From contig VWZF01005682.1 of assembly GCA_013396755.1 (NCBI GenBank), positions 492,050 to 556,049 on the forward strand: a stretch of 64,000 nucleotides of DNA, written 5' to 3'. The stretch comes from Sclerurus mexicanus. Its lineage: Eukaryota > Chordata > Aves > Passeriformes > Furnariidae. How positions within the stretch are numbered: the first letter of the stretch is position 1; every line of letters begins with the position of its first letter. The notes under the pieces were generated by a model. It worked only from the letters and a program-made list of their open reading frames with translations, did no database searches and was not told the DNA's origin. Positions 46,410 through 59,000 of the stretch are shown here, one piece after another. The position numbers were made by a program, and so were the translations under genes.

Positions 46410-47410
46410 AGCAGTAACAAGTGCATACTAAAAAGCAGCTGAAGGACAATGCAGTCACTGGTCACAGCCAGCATGGCTTTATGAGGGAAAAGTCCTGCTT
46501 GTCAAACCTAATTTCCTTTTACAATGAGGTAACCCACCTAGTGGATCAAGGGGAGCCAGTTAATGTAATCCTTTGGATTTCAGTAAAGCTTTCAATACTG
46601 TCTCTCACAGGATCCTTCTGGACAAAATGTCCGGCACAGCTGGATAAACACATCATGTGCTGGGTGAGCAGTTGGCTCATGGGTCAAGCACAGAGGGTAA
46701 CAGTGACTGGGGGGACATCGGACTGGTGACCTGTCACTAGTGGGGTTCCACAGGGCTCCATCTTGGGCCCTGTGCTCTTCAACATCTTCTTAAATGATTT
46801 GGACACAGGACTGGAGTGGGGTACTGAGCAAGTTTGCAGATGACACAAAACTCAGGGTTTTGTTGACTCCCCCAAAGGCAGGGAGGCCCTGCAGAGAGAC
46901 CTCAACAAATTGGAGGGCTGGGCAATCGGCAGCCATATAAAGTTTAACAGAAGCGAGTGCTGGTTTCTGCAGCTGGGCTGGGGCAACCCTGGATATATAT
47001 AAAGGCTGGGGAATGAGAGGGTGGAGAGCAGTGGTCTGTTCAGCCTTGGAGGAGACTGAGGGGAGAGCTTATTGCAGTCTACAACTTCCTTTTGAGGGGA
47101 AGCAGAGAGGCAGGCACTGATCTCTTTGGTGACCAGTGACAGGAACTGAGGGAACAGTGTGAAGCTCAGTCAGGGGAGGTTTAGGTTGGATATTAAAAAT
47201 AAGTTCACCCAGATAAGGTGGTTGGGCACTGGAGCAGGCTCCCTTGGGAAGTGGTCACAGCACCAAGCATGTCTGAATTCACAAAGTATTTGGGCAACAT
47301 TATAAGGCACGTGGTGTGATTCTTGGGGGTCCTGTGCCGGGCCAGGAGTTGGACTTCAGTGATCCCTGTGGGTCCCTTCCAACTTGGGATATATTATGAT
47401 TCTGCTATAT
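46410..47410 (+). mobile_element. CR1 LINE relic with reverse-transcriptase segment and 3' end
   Basis: The 5'-truncated copy retains recognisable RT blocks of CR1 ORF2 in sense orientation: an FSKAFNTVSH-like block (about 46577-46606), a GVPQGSILGPVLFN block (about 46741-46782) and the catalytic FADDTKL box (46833-46853). Stops and frameshifts interrupt the frame. It continues into a CR1 3' UTR and ends near 47400 in GGGTCCCTTCCAACTTGGGA and an imperfect terminal ATTATGATTCTG repeat. It is a dead copy. Confidence 0.92.
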
Positions 47411-50400
47411 TTTGCATTCTGTTAACTATCAGGGCAGATCAATCCCATGCAGCAATTTGAGGGTGTTTTACAGTTGATGAGTTCCAGGAGTTTTTGCATG
47501 TTGGCTGGAAAGGCAGTGACCAGTGATGTTTTTGCTGGGTGCTAAGATTTCAGGTGCATGATTAGAGACTCGTCAAGCCTTGGCTCAAATTTGTAAGAAT
47601 TGTTTTCAGTTTGAGAAGTTAATATCTTGTGAGATCTTTGGATTATACCAGTAAGGTGTGTTTAGGTAGTCTGTGGAGTGCTCCATATGAAAGCAAGACT
47701 TCTAAAGCTGCAGACTAAGTTTCTGTATGCACCTCTGTATTTTCCCTGCATGTAAACCTGAACTGTTGCTTTCAGTTTGACTCAGAGAGGATGGGGGAAA
47801 AAAATCCATAGTTATACCTTGATACTGGCTTGCTACAAAGCAACTTGCATTCATTGTTCTCATTCACATTGAAAATGAGTTATGAACCACTAAGTTTTTT
47901 GACAGTTGGTTTATATTAGTTTCTTACCCTTTTTCTCCACTTGGAACCAGCATGTTGAGGTGGGATGCTGAGTGTGCTATCTAACAGCAGGTCTGTCTCA
48001 CATCTCTTGTGATTACTGACAGTTGTATTGGCTTCAAGCAAAGACCTAACTATGAATAGTAATTCACTTGAAATGCAAAGATTTCTTACTAAAATGCTTT
48101 CTGTAACATCTCGTACATAAGTGTTCAGTAAAATGCTCTTAAACTGCATTTAAGGAATTGTTAAAGGACATCTGGGGGGGAGGTTATTTCTATTTTTGTA
48201 GGTGCCCACACACCAGTGTATAATAATTGTGTCAAATATTAATTACATGAGAAATATCTACTATTTGTTTGGTTCTTATTAAACTATATGATTCAGGCAA
48301 AACTTAACCTCCTGTTTTTCACTTGCTGGACATTTTTAACCTGCTAACTATTGTTCTTAACGCCATTGGTGGTTTCATATAAAAAACAGCGTGTCTTAAA
48401 CACACTAGCACCTGAGCAAGAGTTAACCAACCAATTCTATTCAGCATTTAAATGCATTCTGACCTGTTTTATAGCTACAATAATGCTACCTTTAAGCTGA
48501 AAGTATTAGATCATTGCTACCAATTATGTTAAAGCCTATTTTAATCTCTGTCTCTAAAAGACATAAAAATGTTTGATAGCTAGAAACAGCCGTATCTAAG
48601 ACCGCAGTACACAAAATAGATTCATGGTGTGGCATTTAATTACTCTGTGCTTTAAACACTCTTCCTGTAAAACAGTCAAGGTGTGTACATGCACTCAGTT
48701 TGCAAAATATTTCACATTACCCTAGAAAATGGAGAATGAAGTGGGTTTGATGGGCTGCTGTGAGTATTTCCTGAAGTGGTAGTGTCCTGGCAAAGCCAGT
48801 GCTGACCTGTACCACCATTTGTTGGGATTACACAAAGAACAGTGCTGAAGTCTTACACACCTTCATTTTGATTCAGTTTGCAGCACTTATGAGTGCAGAA
48901 GTGTTACAGTAGTGGCAGAAAGCATGCCTGTTCCTGTTCGAAGCGCTACAATTTTTGCTTTTTTCAAGCAATTTCCCATCACCTGGCAGGAATTACTGTA
49001 CAGGTAGAGCCCAGTAAGTGTGAAATTCCTGTGTATGAGTATTTTTGCCTCCATCATTTTAACTAAAATAATGTTTATTTTGCAGGGAATATAAGTTAAA
49101 AACTGTCATTAGATGATTTTACAATAGCTTTAGGAAAAGGAGAATTGCCCACATCCCAGTTTCAGAAAAAAGCATGAAACTGGTCTGAATTGCAGACCTT
49201 GCTTTAGGGCCTCCCGTCCCCTTCCCTGCATTGGTCATCATTTCTCTGACAGGGTCTACCCACCCTTTTAGCCTCTTGCATTTCTTCTCATTTCTCTCCT
49301 GCCTTGTTTTTGTGTGGAAGAAAGTAGATGGAAGAATTCTAGTCCGTTTTCACATTTTGTAAGGCTTCAGGAGGGTACACAGGAGCCTGTAATGTTTCAG
49401 GCAGTGTGGCATGGACAGGGCTGAGTGTGTGCCTTGAACGCCCTTGGGTGTTCCAGCTCCAAGTCTGAAAATGCAGAGAAGCATCTTTCCCACTCAGTTT
49501 CTCCTTTTAAGCTGTGGCAGCAACTTCAAAGCCGTCCCTGTACCAAATTAGAGATGTCGGCCCTTTCTGCTGCTGAGCCCGTGCTGTGCCTAGTTGGGTG
49601 ATAAATTAGTTTTAAGCATCCCTGAGGTGCAGTGTGGAACGTGGCGCTGCAGAACAACAAGCTGCTGCGTGTGCTGGTAAGATGAAGAAGGCTTTCACCC
49701 AGGTGAAACGCTGTGCCCAGCTCCTGCAGCCGTAACGCGTTCACAGACAGCAGATTTTTAGAGCCTCAAGACACGAATGGGACTGTGACCTGTATCTTGG
49801 GATACTGTCATGTTCATTATCTCAAATAGTACTTTAGGGCTATTACCGCTTCAGCTAGTGGAGGGGATACGGATTTTGACAGCGGGCCATCTGCACAGTG
49901 TACTCAAAAGACAGAGTTTAAACAATTTTACTAAATTAAGGCTTTTATTTGAATTGCCTCGACGCAGTTGCGCTCTCCTTTTTCTGAAGGGGTGCCCTTC
50001 AGCGGAGAGCAGGCTGGCTGGAGCTGTTCTGCCTGTGTGAGGCAGGACACAGCATGTGTGTTCAATTCCAACAGTTGCTACCAGCTGAAAGAGATCAGGA
50101 ACCTCCTGGTTTGCAGTAGCAGTCAAAGTCTGCTTTTCAAAGGGTCTTTGTACAAAACAGTTGTTTTTACTGTAGAGGTCTTTGTTTTAGTGCAAAGGGG
50201 AAACCTAAGTAGATGGTGCCAAATGCTTGGGTTTGGTACACACGTTGTATAGTAGGTAAGGTATTGTGGGCAGTGTGGGCATCCAAGGTTTTTTGGATGC
50301 AATTTCAGGTGACACACTGAGAATGACTAACAAACTGTTAAAATATTAATAAAAAGCTCCAAACAAAGCCCTAAACTCAAAGAAATGGGACAAAACATCA

Positions 50401-51964
50401 AGATGCAAGGGGCTTCTTAACTAGCCTCCAGAGAATTTGGAAATTTGTGCTATCAAAATCAATAAAGGAGACCAATTGTGCAGCAGAGATAAGTGCTAAA
50501 ATAGCATCCAATGCCTAAATGCCTGAAGTTTTATGGAAGAAGACTGTTTTTATACTGAACAGCCAGTATTATTGCCTCTGCCCTATCAGTGGGGATCAAT
50601 CAATGAAAGAAGGAAGATAAAGGTATTCTGGGAAAGTTTAATTTCTCGATATCAGCTCCCACTGCTGGGGATGCACCTACCACACGCTTACTTGTTTTCC
50701 TTAGTGATGAAGTCAAGCTATAATCTGTAAAGAGTGAAGTGTCAGAAGACATGCTAGTACAAACCGCTGTGGCACAGAGAAACGTGCTGCCAGATTTTAA
50801 GTGTATGTTGACATATGAAAGGATTGTAATGGTTGCAAGCATGCAGTCCCTAAACAAGGGATGATTGAAGCAATGGGTTTTGGATGGGGATTTTAACAAA
50901 GCTTGCAGCTTTTGGGGGGAATGGAAAATGTGCTTTCTCATTAACTTCGTTATTGAAGTTGTTGTTTGAATGTATTAAGGGTATGAGGAGTGCTTGGGGC
51001 ACTGCATGGAAAATACTTGAGGAAGGGAATAAAAGAAATTGGATACAACTGAGTAGCACAGGTTGCAATTGTCAGCCTGGGAGTGTGGCTTCACACTCCT
51101 AGAAGCCAAGAGCTCACTCATCAGAATGAGGGAGACAGAAAGATCATGGTGTGCTAAGTGAGCACATGGTGCACTGATGAAATACTCTGGAAACAGGCTG
51201 TGTAACCGTAACAGGGTTCAAGAAGGGTTTTACCAGCAGGGGAAGGAGTAGTTTCACTACTCTGTAGTACCTGCAAGTTCTCACCTGGTCTGCCATGATC
51301 TGCTTCCCTCTGCTTGCAGAAGCTGGATTCAACCTACAGACACAAGGAACCCTGAAAACGAGGAGAAGCATGAAGTAGGAATTCTGTCTTCTGAAAAACT
51401 GAGAAAATGAGAAATGGGGAGAAAAAACTGAAGGTCAGCAAAAGAACAGGTGGGCCTAAGCTTCTCATATGTGCTTTTAAGACAGCTATTGAGAGTCCCC
51501 TAAGGACCCAAATAGGTGCACACAAGATTTACCTTCTTGCTGAGCTGAAAAGGTGCTTTGTGTCAGTATGAAACCTGCAGTTGGCTCTATCTTAGACATC
51601 ATTCCTGTGTCTGTGTCTTGCATGCTCACAGAAAATGTGTTAGCAAGAGGTTTCAGAGGACTTTTGAAATGTCTCACACAAGGTTACTAGAAAAAAATTA
51701 AACTGCAGTGAGCGAAGAATAAAGAAATGACGTGAATTTAAAATTAACTGGGAAACAGAAGGTAAAACAGAGAATTAAATGATCGCGTCTCATCACAAAC
51801 AGCTCACAGCGGGTGACCTCCCTACACATTTGTGATCTGTGAAGGAGTTGACTGAGAAGCAAGATGAGAGAATTTGCAAATCACAGTTGTGAATGTGGCC
51901 CATTCATTTAGCTCATTTCAAGTCCTGAGAGTCAGCACCAAGATATCCAGATTGCTTCTATTTG
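47411..51964. other. Intergenic DNA, no gene recognised
   Basis: 4.5 kb without a supported exon, RNA gene or recognised repeat. GC rises modestly at about 49390-50100. The open frames there, on either strand, are under 100 codons, overlap one another and lack recognisable motifs, so none is called. Confidence 0.6.
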
Positions 51965-53014
51965 ATTTGCATGGCAAGGGTTTGGTAGTGGGGAGGGCTA
52001 CAGGGATGGCTTCTGTGAGAAGCTGCCAGAAGCTTCCCCCATGTCCCCCAAGATCCAATGCCAGCTGGCTAGAGACAGACCCACCGCTGGCCAAGGCCGA
52101 GTCCAGCAGCAGTGGTGGTAGCGCCTCTGGGATAACAGAATTAATAAGGGGGAGAAAAAAACCTATGCTATTGCAGGTGGAGAGAGTAGTGAGAATACGT
52201 AAGAGAAACAGCCCTGCAGCCACCAAGGTCAGTGAAGAAGGACAGGAGGAGGTGCTCCAGGCTTCACAGCAGAGATTCCCCTGCAGCCCAACACGGTGAT
52301 GCAGCTGTGCCCCTGCAGCCCATGGAGGTGCACAGGGGAGCAGAGATCCACCTGCAGCCCATGGAGGATCCCACACCAGAGCAGGGGGATGCCCGAAGGA
52401 GGCTGTGACCTTGTGAGAAGCCCATGCTGGAGCAAGCTCCTGGCAGGACCTGTGGCCTCATGGAGAGACAAGCCCACTCTGGAGAAGGTTTTCTGGCAGG
52501 ACTTGTGACCCTGTGGGGACCCACACTGGAACACTTCATGAGGAACTGCAGCCCATGGGAAGGACGCACGTTGGAGTTTGTGAAGGACTGTCTTCCACGG
52601 GAATACCCCACACTGGAGCAGGGGAAGAATGTGAGTCCTTCTCCTGAGGAGAAAGGAGCAGCAAAGACAATATGTGATGAACTGACTGCAGCCCCCATCC
52701 CCGTTCATCAGTGCTGCTGAGGTGGGGGAGGCAGAAAATTTGAGAGTAAAGTTAAGCCCAGGAAGAAGGGAGGGGTGGGGGATTTGAAGTTTATTTCTTG
52801 TTATTCTACTCTGACTTGATTGATAATAAGTTAAATTAATTTTCCCCAAATTGAGTCTGCTTTGTCCATGACAGTAATTGGTGAGTGATCTCTCCCAGTC
52901 CTTATCTTGACCCACAAGCCTTTCACTATATTTTCTCTCTCTTGTCCAGCGGAGGGGAATAAATAGGACAGCTTTGGTGGGCACCTGGTGTTCAACCAGG
53001 GTTAATCCGCCACA
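51965..53014 (+). mobile_element. Avian endogenous-retrovirus LTR-like element, about 1.05 kb
   Basis: The whole stretch matches, by recall, a very common neoavian LTR: CATGGCAAGG...TGTGAGAAGCTGCC near its start and repeated CTGCAGCCCATGG units in its middle (about 52314-52560). A conserved 3' part includes GTAATTGGTGAGTGATCTCT, TTTGGTGGGCACCTGG and a terminal CCGCCACA. Open frames of 98-265 codons inside it on both strands come from the repeat units and are not genes. No internal retroviral genes adjoin it, so it is probably a solo LTR. Family name and exact left end are uncertain. Confidence 0.78.
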
Positions 53015-56000
53015 CTGACATATCACTCAAGCAGAAAATTTAATCAATGTCTATACCTTACAGTGTCGTAAGTTTGTCATACTGGTGTCAGAAAGAACCC
53101 TATAGTTCACAGAAAAATTCAACCTGATACAGAGGGATGTGTGTAAAGACAAAAATAGAAGAATACACAGAAAAGATGATGTATGGAAAGGTAGAAACTG
53201 CATTATGAGTAGGTTCTTAGCACAAGAAACATTATTGCAAAGCAGGTGAGAACTTGGGAAAGGCATGGAAGATCTTTTATCAAAGATGCTAAAAATCTTG
53301 GGACTGTGTCCAAGGAAAGAAGTAATAGTAGATATTACTAAATTATGTGAAATAGTGGTCCAGAGAAAGCAGCACAGAAGATACCTTTTTGTTGCTCTGT
53401 ATGATAGACCTCAATTGTAATTCAGTAACATTAAAGGTGGCAGAACTGAATAATAAAATGGAAATTCCTGCTTTCCTCATAGTGCCTAATTAGGCTTAGC
53501 GTTCAAGTTGTAGGACATTGGAGAAGTTACAATTTTTCAACATTTTAAAAAGCACTGAGCCTGCTGTGAGCATATACAGCTGTTCCTAGGAGGTAAACTA
53601 AGGCTGCATCTAAACCAGCTTATATTATACGAATTTTTGTACAATGGTGAAGGCTGTCAGGCATTGTGAGATTCTGGTACCCAGCAGTTTGTTTCTGTAT
53701 GAGCAAACTGTCCTAGCTTCTGAAATAGGATATCTGGCTGTTAGGAAAAGCCTCTGACTCATCTGCCAAAGCACACGGGGCATTTACTTGTGGAGAATTC
53801 AAGTTGGGATGGGCCAGGTTCCATTACACAGTCATTCAGACTCAGAAAATCATGTTCCTGTGCTCGGAAACTGTCCTGGGCACGTTTGAATGTTTCAGGG
53901 TTTAGGCTTAAACAGCTCATCTGTTGGAGACTGTAAGAGCTGCTGAGCAGGCTATGTCAGCCTGTGTCTAATTCTGGTAGAAAAAGGAAGACTCTATCTG
54001 ATGGCTTTTGAATTTCCTTTTGAGGTGTCTGGTTAAGACCACTGTAAGAGAGAGATAAACTGACAGATAACATGCCTGACTGTGACATTTTTCCTGCATG
54101 ATCTGAATTTCTATTTTTTTTCTTTATGGGAAAGGCTTTTTTGCCAGCTTATCCCAAAGCAAGTTGCCCAAATAATAAATGCACTGTTAGATTCACACTT
54201 AGCAGCAACTATTCTCTTCTCCACTCTTTCCCCAAGAAGTGGTACCCCTCTTTGCAGATCTCATCTGATGCATGAACTGTCACAACATAAATGGGCAACT
54301 GTGACTTCTCCGCTGTCTGCTCTGGAGTGATAGCATAATCTATTTGCTGTATTCATGCCTTTAACTTCCAGTTTTATTGCTATAATCTAACCCACTCTTT
54401 TTTTCTTTCTTGGTGCACAAATTATGAAGATGGCCTTGCCTATCCGTCAGTGGAATCCAAAGCGCCTGCAGTGTGTGATGCACAATTCTGTCTTGTTGTT
54501 TGGTCTAGTTAACACTGCATTCATAACTGCACATAAAAAATGGGAGTGCTGTCTGATGACAGCTTAGCATAAATCACGGCATCCTCTGGCCCAAATGGAA
54601 GCATGGAATCTTAGCAGATCTGAAGCTTAAAAAAAAAAAAAAGAGTGATAAACATTGCTTTTAAAACATTTCTAAACCTGTTAAAAACAGTTGTTCTGTT
54701 CATTGTACGTGTTTGAATGGGCACGTGAGCCTTCTCCTGAAACACAGGATTGATGGCATCATCAACACTGAAATGTCATGGAAGTGCTACATAACCACAA
54801 GATTGTTTCACAAGGAAATGCTCAAATTAGGGTCCCACTTCAGCACTGTTTTAAGAAAAGCGATTTAATACTGCTTAAATACCGTAAGAGCGTAAAATAG
54901 CCTGATTTTGCTTGAATTACTGGAGCCTGTAGCAAAGTGTATTGGGTAGTTAACAAATAAGGCAATTGGACAGATAATTTGAGAGTCAGACTTCTTTTCC
55001 AGGCAACAGGCATATATCAGTTCCAGGCTCGGCTCAGCCATGCACGTCTGGACAGAAAGGAAAGATCACATTTATGTACGGGAGATTCAACTCTAATTTT
55101 CACCTGTATAAACCAATGTGAAGTGTGAAGAGAATGACATGATAAAACTGATGTACTACCAAAGTGATAAATCCAGTATCTGAAAAGATGTTTTTCTTCC
55201 CTGCTTGCTTCTGAACCATAGAAATTGGTTTTCAGCTTTTCACCTGAGAACAGCAAAGAAGAATTTATCTGGTAGGATTATTTTTTAGTTTTGAAATATT
55301 TTGTGTTGCTCTAAAAGTACCTAATCACTGTTGTATTGATTTTTGTAGGTGAAAAAAAAAAAAAGGAATATTAGTTAAAGAGCAGGAATTTCCTTTACTT
55401 TTGTCCCTGATTGTTACTGGAATACATATATATGTTTTTACTACAGTTTCCAGAGGGTAATTGGTCCAGTCTGGCTGTGGGACACAGTCAGCAGAGTTTC
55501 TGCCATCATGTAAAAACCTGTTGGGTGCCTCTGTGGTGGTCTTGGTGCCACAGAGGGGCCGTGGGCTCAGGGTGCTGCTCCTGGCCGTGCGCTGGAGAGG
55601 GGGCAGCTCCGATGAGAAGCATCAACATGTTGGCCATGTCCCCATGGGCCTGGTCACACCTCAGGCTGCCCACAGGCAGAGGTGTCCTAAATATTAGCAA
55701 CTGGCATGTTTAGGAGGATTCACATGATGTCACTGTTTTTAAGCAGGGCATAAAAGCACAAGGTTTGCAGCTCCAAAGGAAATATTTTATCTGGAGGCGT
55801 TGTAACCTACTTTAATCTGATAAATGCTGACACGGTCCCTTAAAGGGATGAAGGAGAAATCAGTGTAAACCTAAATTAATTTGAATTGTTGGGGTTTTTT
55901 CCTCTTCCTTCTTCAAGACTAGGGTAGCTTTGTGATTCAGTGATCAAGAGCTGCAAAAGTTTTTTTCCATGCTTACAAAATTAAATTTTTTTCAGCTTTT

Positions 56001-59000
56001 GACCTGGATTAATGGTGGGCAGAGCATAGCCTGATGTACAGCCTGATCCCAATTATTTCTTAGCTGTGACCCCTGACCTGCTCCATCCCTCTGCTGCTGG
56101 CACATGCTGCTGTCTGTGGGCTGCCAGCTGCAAGAAAGCTTACTGGAAAAGGAGTCACAGAAGGGTTATGAGACAGCAATAGAACGCTGTTGTAAACAAA
56201 AACATTCAAAAAGCCAATAGAAGTGCTAGGCATGCTTAAAAATACATTGCAAAGAATATTAAGAAGACCAGTGTAGATCTATAGTTATCTTCAACATGGC
56301 CTACCTTCTAATTGAGTCTTAAACCCCCACTGTTTAAATGACTGATTTTCTATCTACATGGATAAATTTACTTTCTCTTTTTTTTGGCAGATAGTTTATG
56401 AACATTGGTCCTGCTACAAATCCTGAAGTACAATTTACATTGACAATAAAACCTTTAACAATTGCTAAAACAGTTAACCAGCTCACTAGAACATTCCCCA
56501 TCACAGATCTAGCCTTAGGAAGTTAACTAACAAACATGTTATTAACCACTGATGAGGAGCTGTTTGGAAGAGATCATTGCTTAATTAATCTTTGTACTGA
56601 GCTAATAAGAGTATTAAATGGGCCTCTCCGTTGAATTGGGTTGTTAATACAGATTGCAAGTTCCCTCAGGGGGAAATCTGAGGCCAATATGTCATTAAAG
56701 TTAGCCATCCAACAAAGAAGATATTTTAGGCATTAAAAATAACAAAGCCAAACAAATCCATTAATAATGTCATAAGATTCAGTGGCTGTGTATGTACGAC
56801 TAAGTGTACGTGCATGTATGAATTACTGTGTTCTTTCCTCTCCTGGTAAGAAAGCTTTAACAAAAATCTTATTTAGATTCAGTGTTTTTCATCACTGTTC
56901 TGTTGCAGTGTAAATTAAACTTGTCACACTTATCTCTAGTAAGCAGAATCTGCTGATCAGGCAGGCAGAATCTGACGCAAACTCTAATATCATCTGCTTA
57001 TCCTAAAAAGGCAAATAAGATCCAAAATTTCTTCTTATTAGTGAGGTGGATAAACCTTCTGCTTGATACAATTTGATGCCACAGTGAAAGGCGGCATGAC
57101 CAGATTGCCCTTGTGCTTCACGGCACTTTTAGCAGTGACCATTCAGGTTTTAGCCATGAAACGAGGTGCCCATACTTAATATTAGACATTTGTTTTGGAA
57201 GGTGTTATAATTCTCTGCATGAGAAGTTACCTGCTGCCTTGAACTCCCTTTTAACATGCATGCTATATCTTTTGGGAGAAGAGAAAGATTCCATGAAAAG
57301 AAAGGTTGGAAAGGAATAATTTTGCCCTTGAACGTCTGGTCTTAGTAATTCAGAAGGGATATTGGTTTATCACTACTGTCACTTCCACACTGGTTCCTGT
57401 CTCTCATGAGACCAAATTCCTTCCTTAAACTCAGCTCAGAGGTGCTGACTCTGTGTATGCCTGCATCCCATGATCTGAATATTACACTTGATGTATGATT
57501 ACATTTATTTTGTATGAAATTATGTCAAAAAAGACTAGGCAAAAAAAGTATAACAAGAAAGTAGCAATATGGCAAAAATGCATTCCTTCGTGCATACCTA
57601 TGTGTTCAATGTTTGGGTTTTATCTTGTCTGAATTCTTGCTGGCTTCATGTTTAATATACTGCATACCCCGTCCCCCCCTTCCCAAAGCCTGGGCATGTC
57701 TAGATGAGGTGAAATCCTTGTTTGCCTGACTCCTCTGTGACTAGCTTTTGACATCTCACAGGTTTCTTTTATGGTCTTTTGCTAGGCACACTTGAATATT
57801 GATACGAGTCTTGCACTTAGGGATTGTGGTCACAGCACAGATCATCGCTTAGTGGTCTGTTGACTCGTTTCTCTGTGTTGTCCATGCTGTCTCTAATGCA
57901 TCACATTGAAGCACCAAGGCAAAACCTTCTTGATTAACATACCCTTGGAGACCTCTAAATATTGCCTCACTTCATTACTACTGCAAAATGATCAATATGC
58001 TTCACCAAAATTAACTGTACGCTGGACATCTCCCTTGCTGGATTACTGTGCATATTTTATTTCTCAAGGATAATGATGGTTTGTTCCTGGCCAAGATGTT
58101 ATCCTGGTTGTAGGCACAGCTGCAGAGTCTCTCTGCCCCTCTGGTTTTTTTCAGGAACAGGCCTTAGCTGCTTATCAAAAGTAGTCTGTGCATGTGCACA
58201 TGACTTCTGTTTGGTGAGTAAGAGCTGAAATTCATAAATGGGATGTGAGTGGTTAAAACAACATACCCTTGTGCTCTTTTAAACATCAGGATGAGGGCTG
58301 GAACATCTCTGATGGTCTACAGCATATGTGCACAAACCAGAGATGTTTTTCTACCCTTCATTTCATGCTGGGCTTTTAGTGTAGTAACCAAAGCTAATCT
58401 TAGGTGTACAACTGCATATTGGTGAGACGGTTTTGTTACAAATAATTAATATCACTCTAGTCAGACATTTTCTCATTTATTATTTCCAGTTGCTTCATGG
58501 TTATTAAACTGCTACATTTCAAGCGTGGACGTGTCCATGATGATATACAGAGGTCTGTTAAGTGGAAAACTTAGAGGTGACTTCATATTACTCAGATCCC
58601 CAAGGAATATTGCTGTGGTCATGCTGTCTTCAAATATATATTTGACCTACACTTAGTATGCACTGTTAAAGGTTAGAATAAATACGCATGTTTTCTCTGC
58701 TTATTGAGCAAAACTCTAGACATTAAGGGAACATGAAAGGAGGTTCCACTGGTCTCACAACCAAGACAGTAAATTGCTTATGCTGGATGCGCCTGCCTGC
58801 CTCAGCTCTGCTCCACTCATCCACGCTGCTGTTTTTCCATACATGCATTCAAAGAAATCCATTTACATGGAAATACAGCTCACTGGTTAAGCCTTTGCAT
58901 TGTAAATCCAGCTTAAATATTACCAGCAGTGCTCCCTGCTGTGCATCAAGGCCCAGTAAGCCACTCCTTCACGTTGTGGGTTGTGGGCCCCCTTGCATGT

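Noticed and set aside
52229..53026. 265-codon minus-strand open frame and several other frames of 98-152 codons
   Set aside because: They lie inside the LTR and follow its internal repeat units. No domain or coding character of their own.
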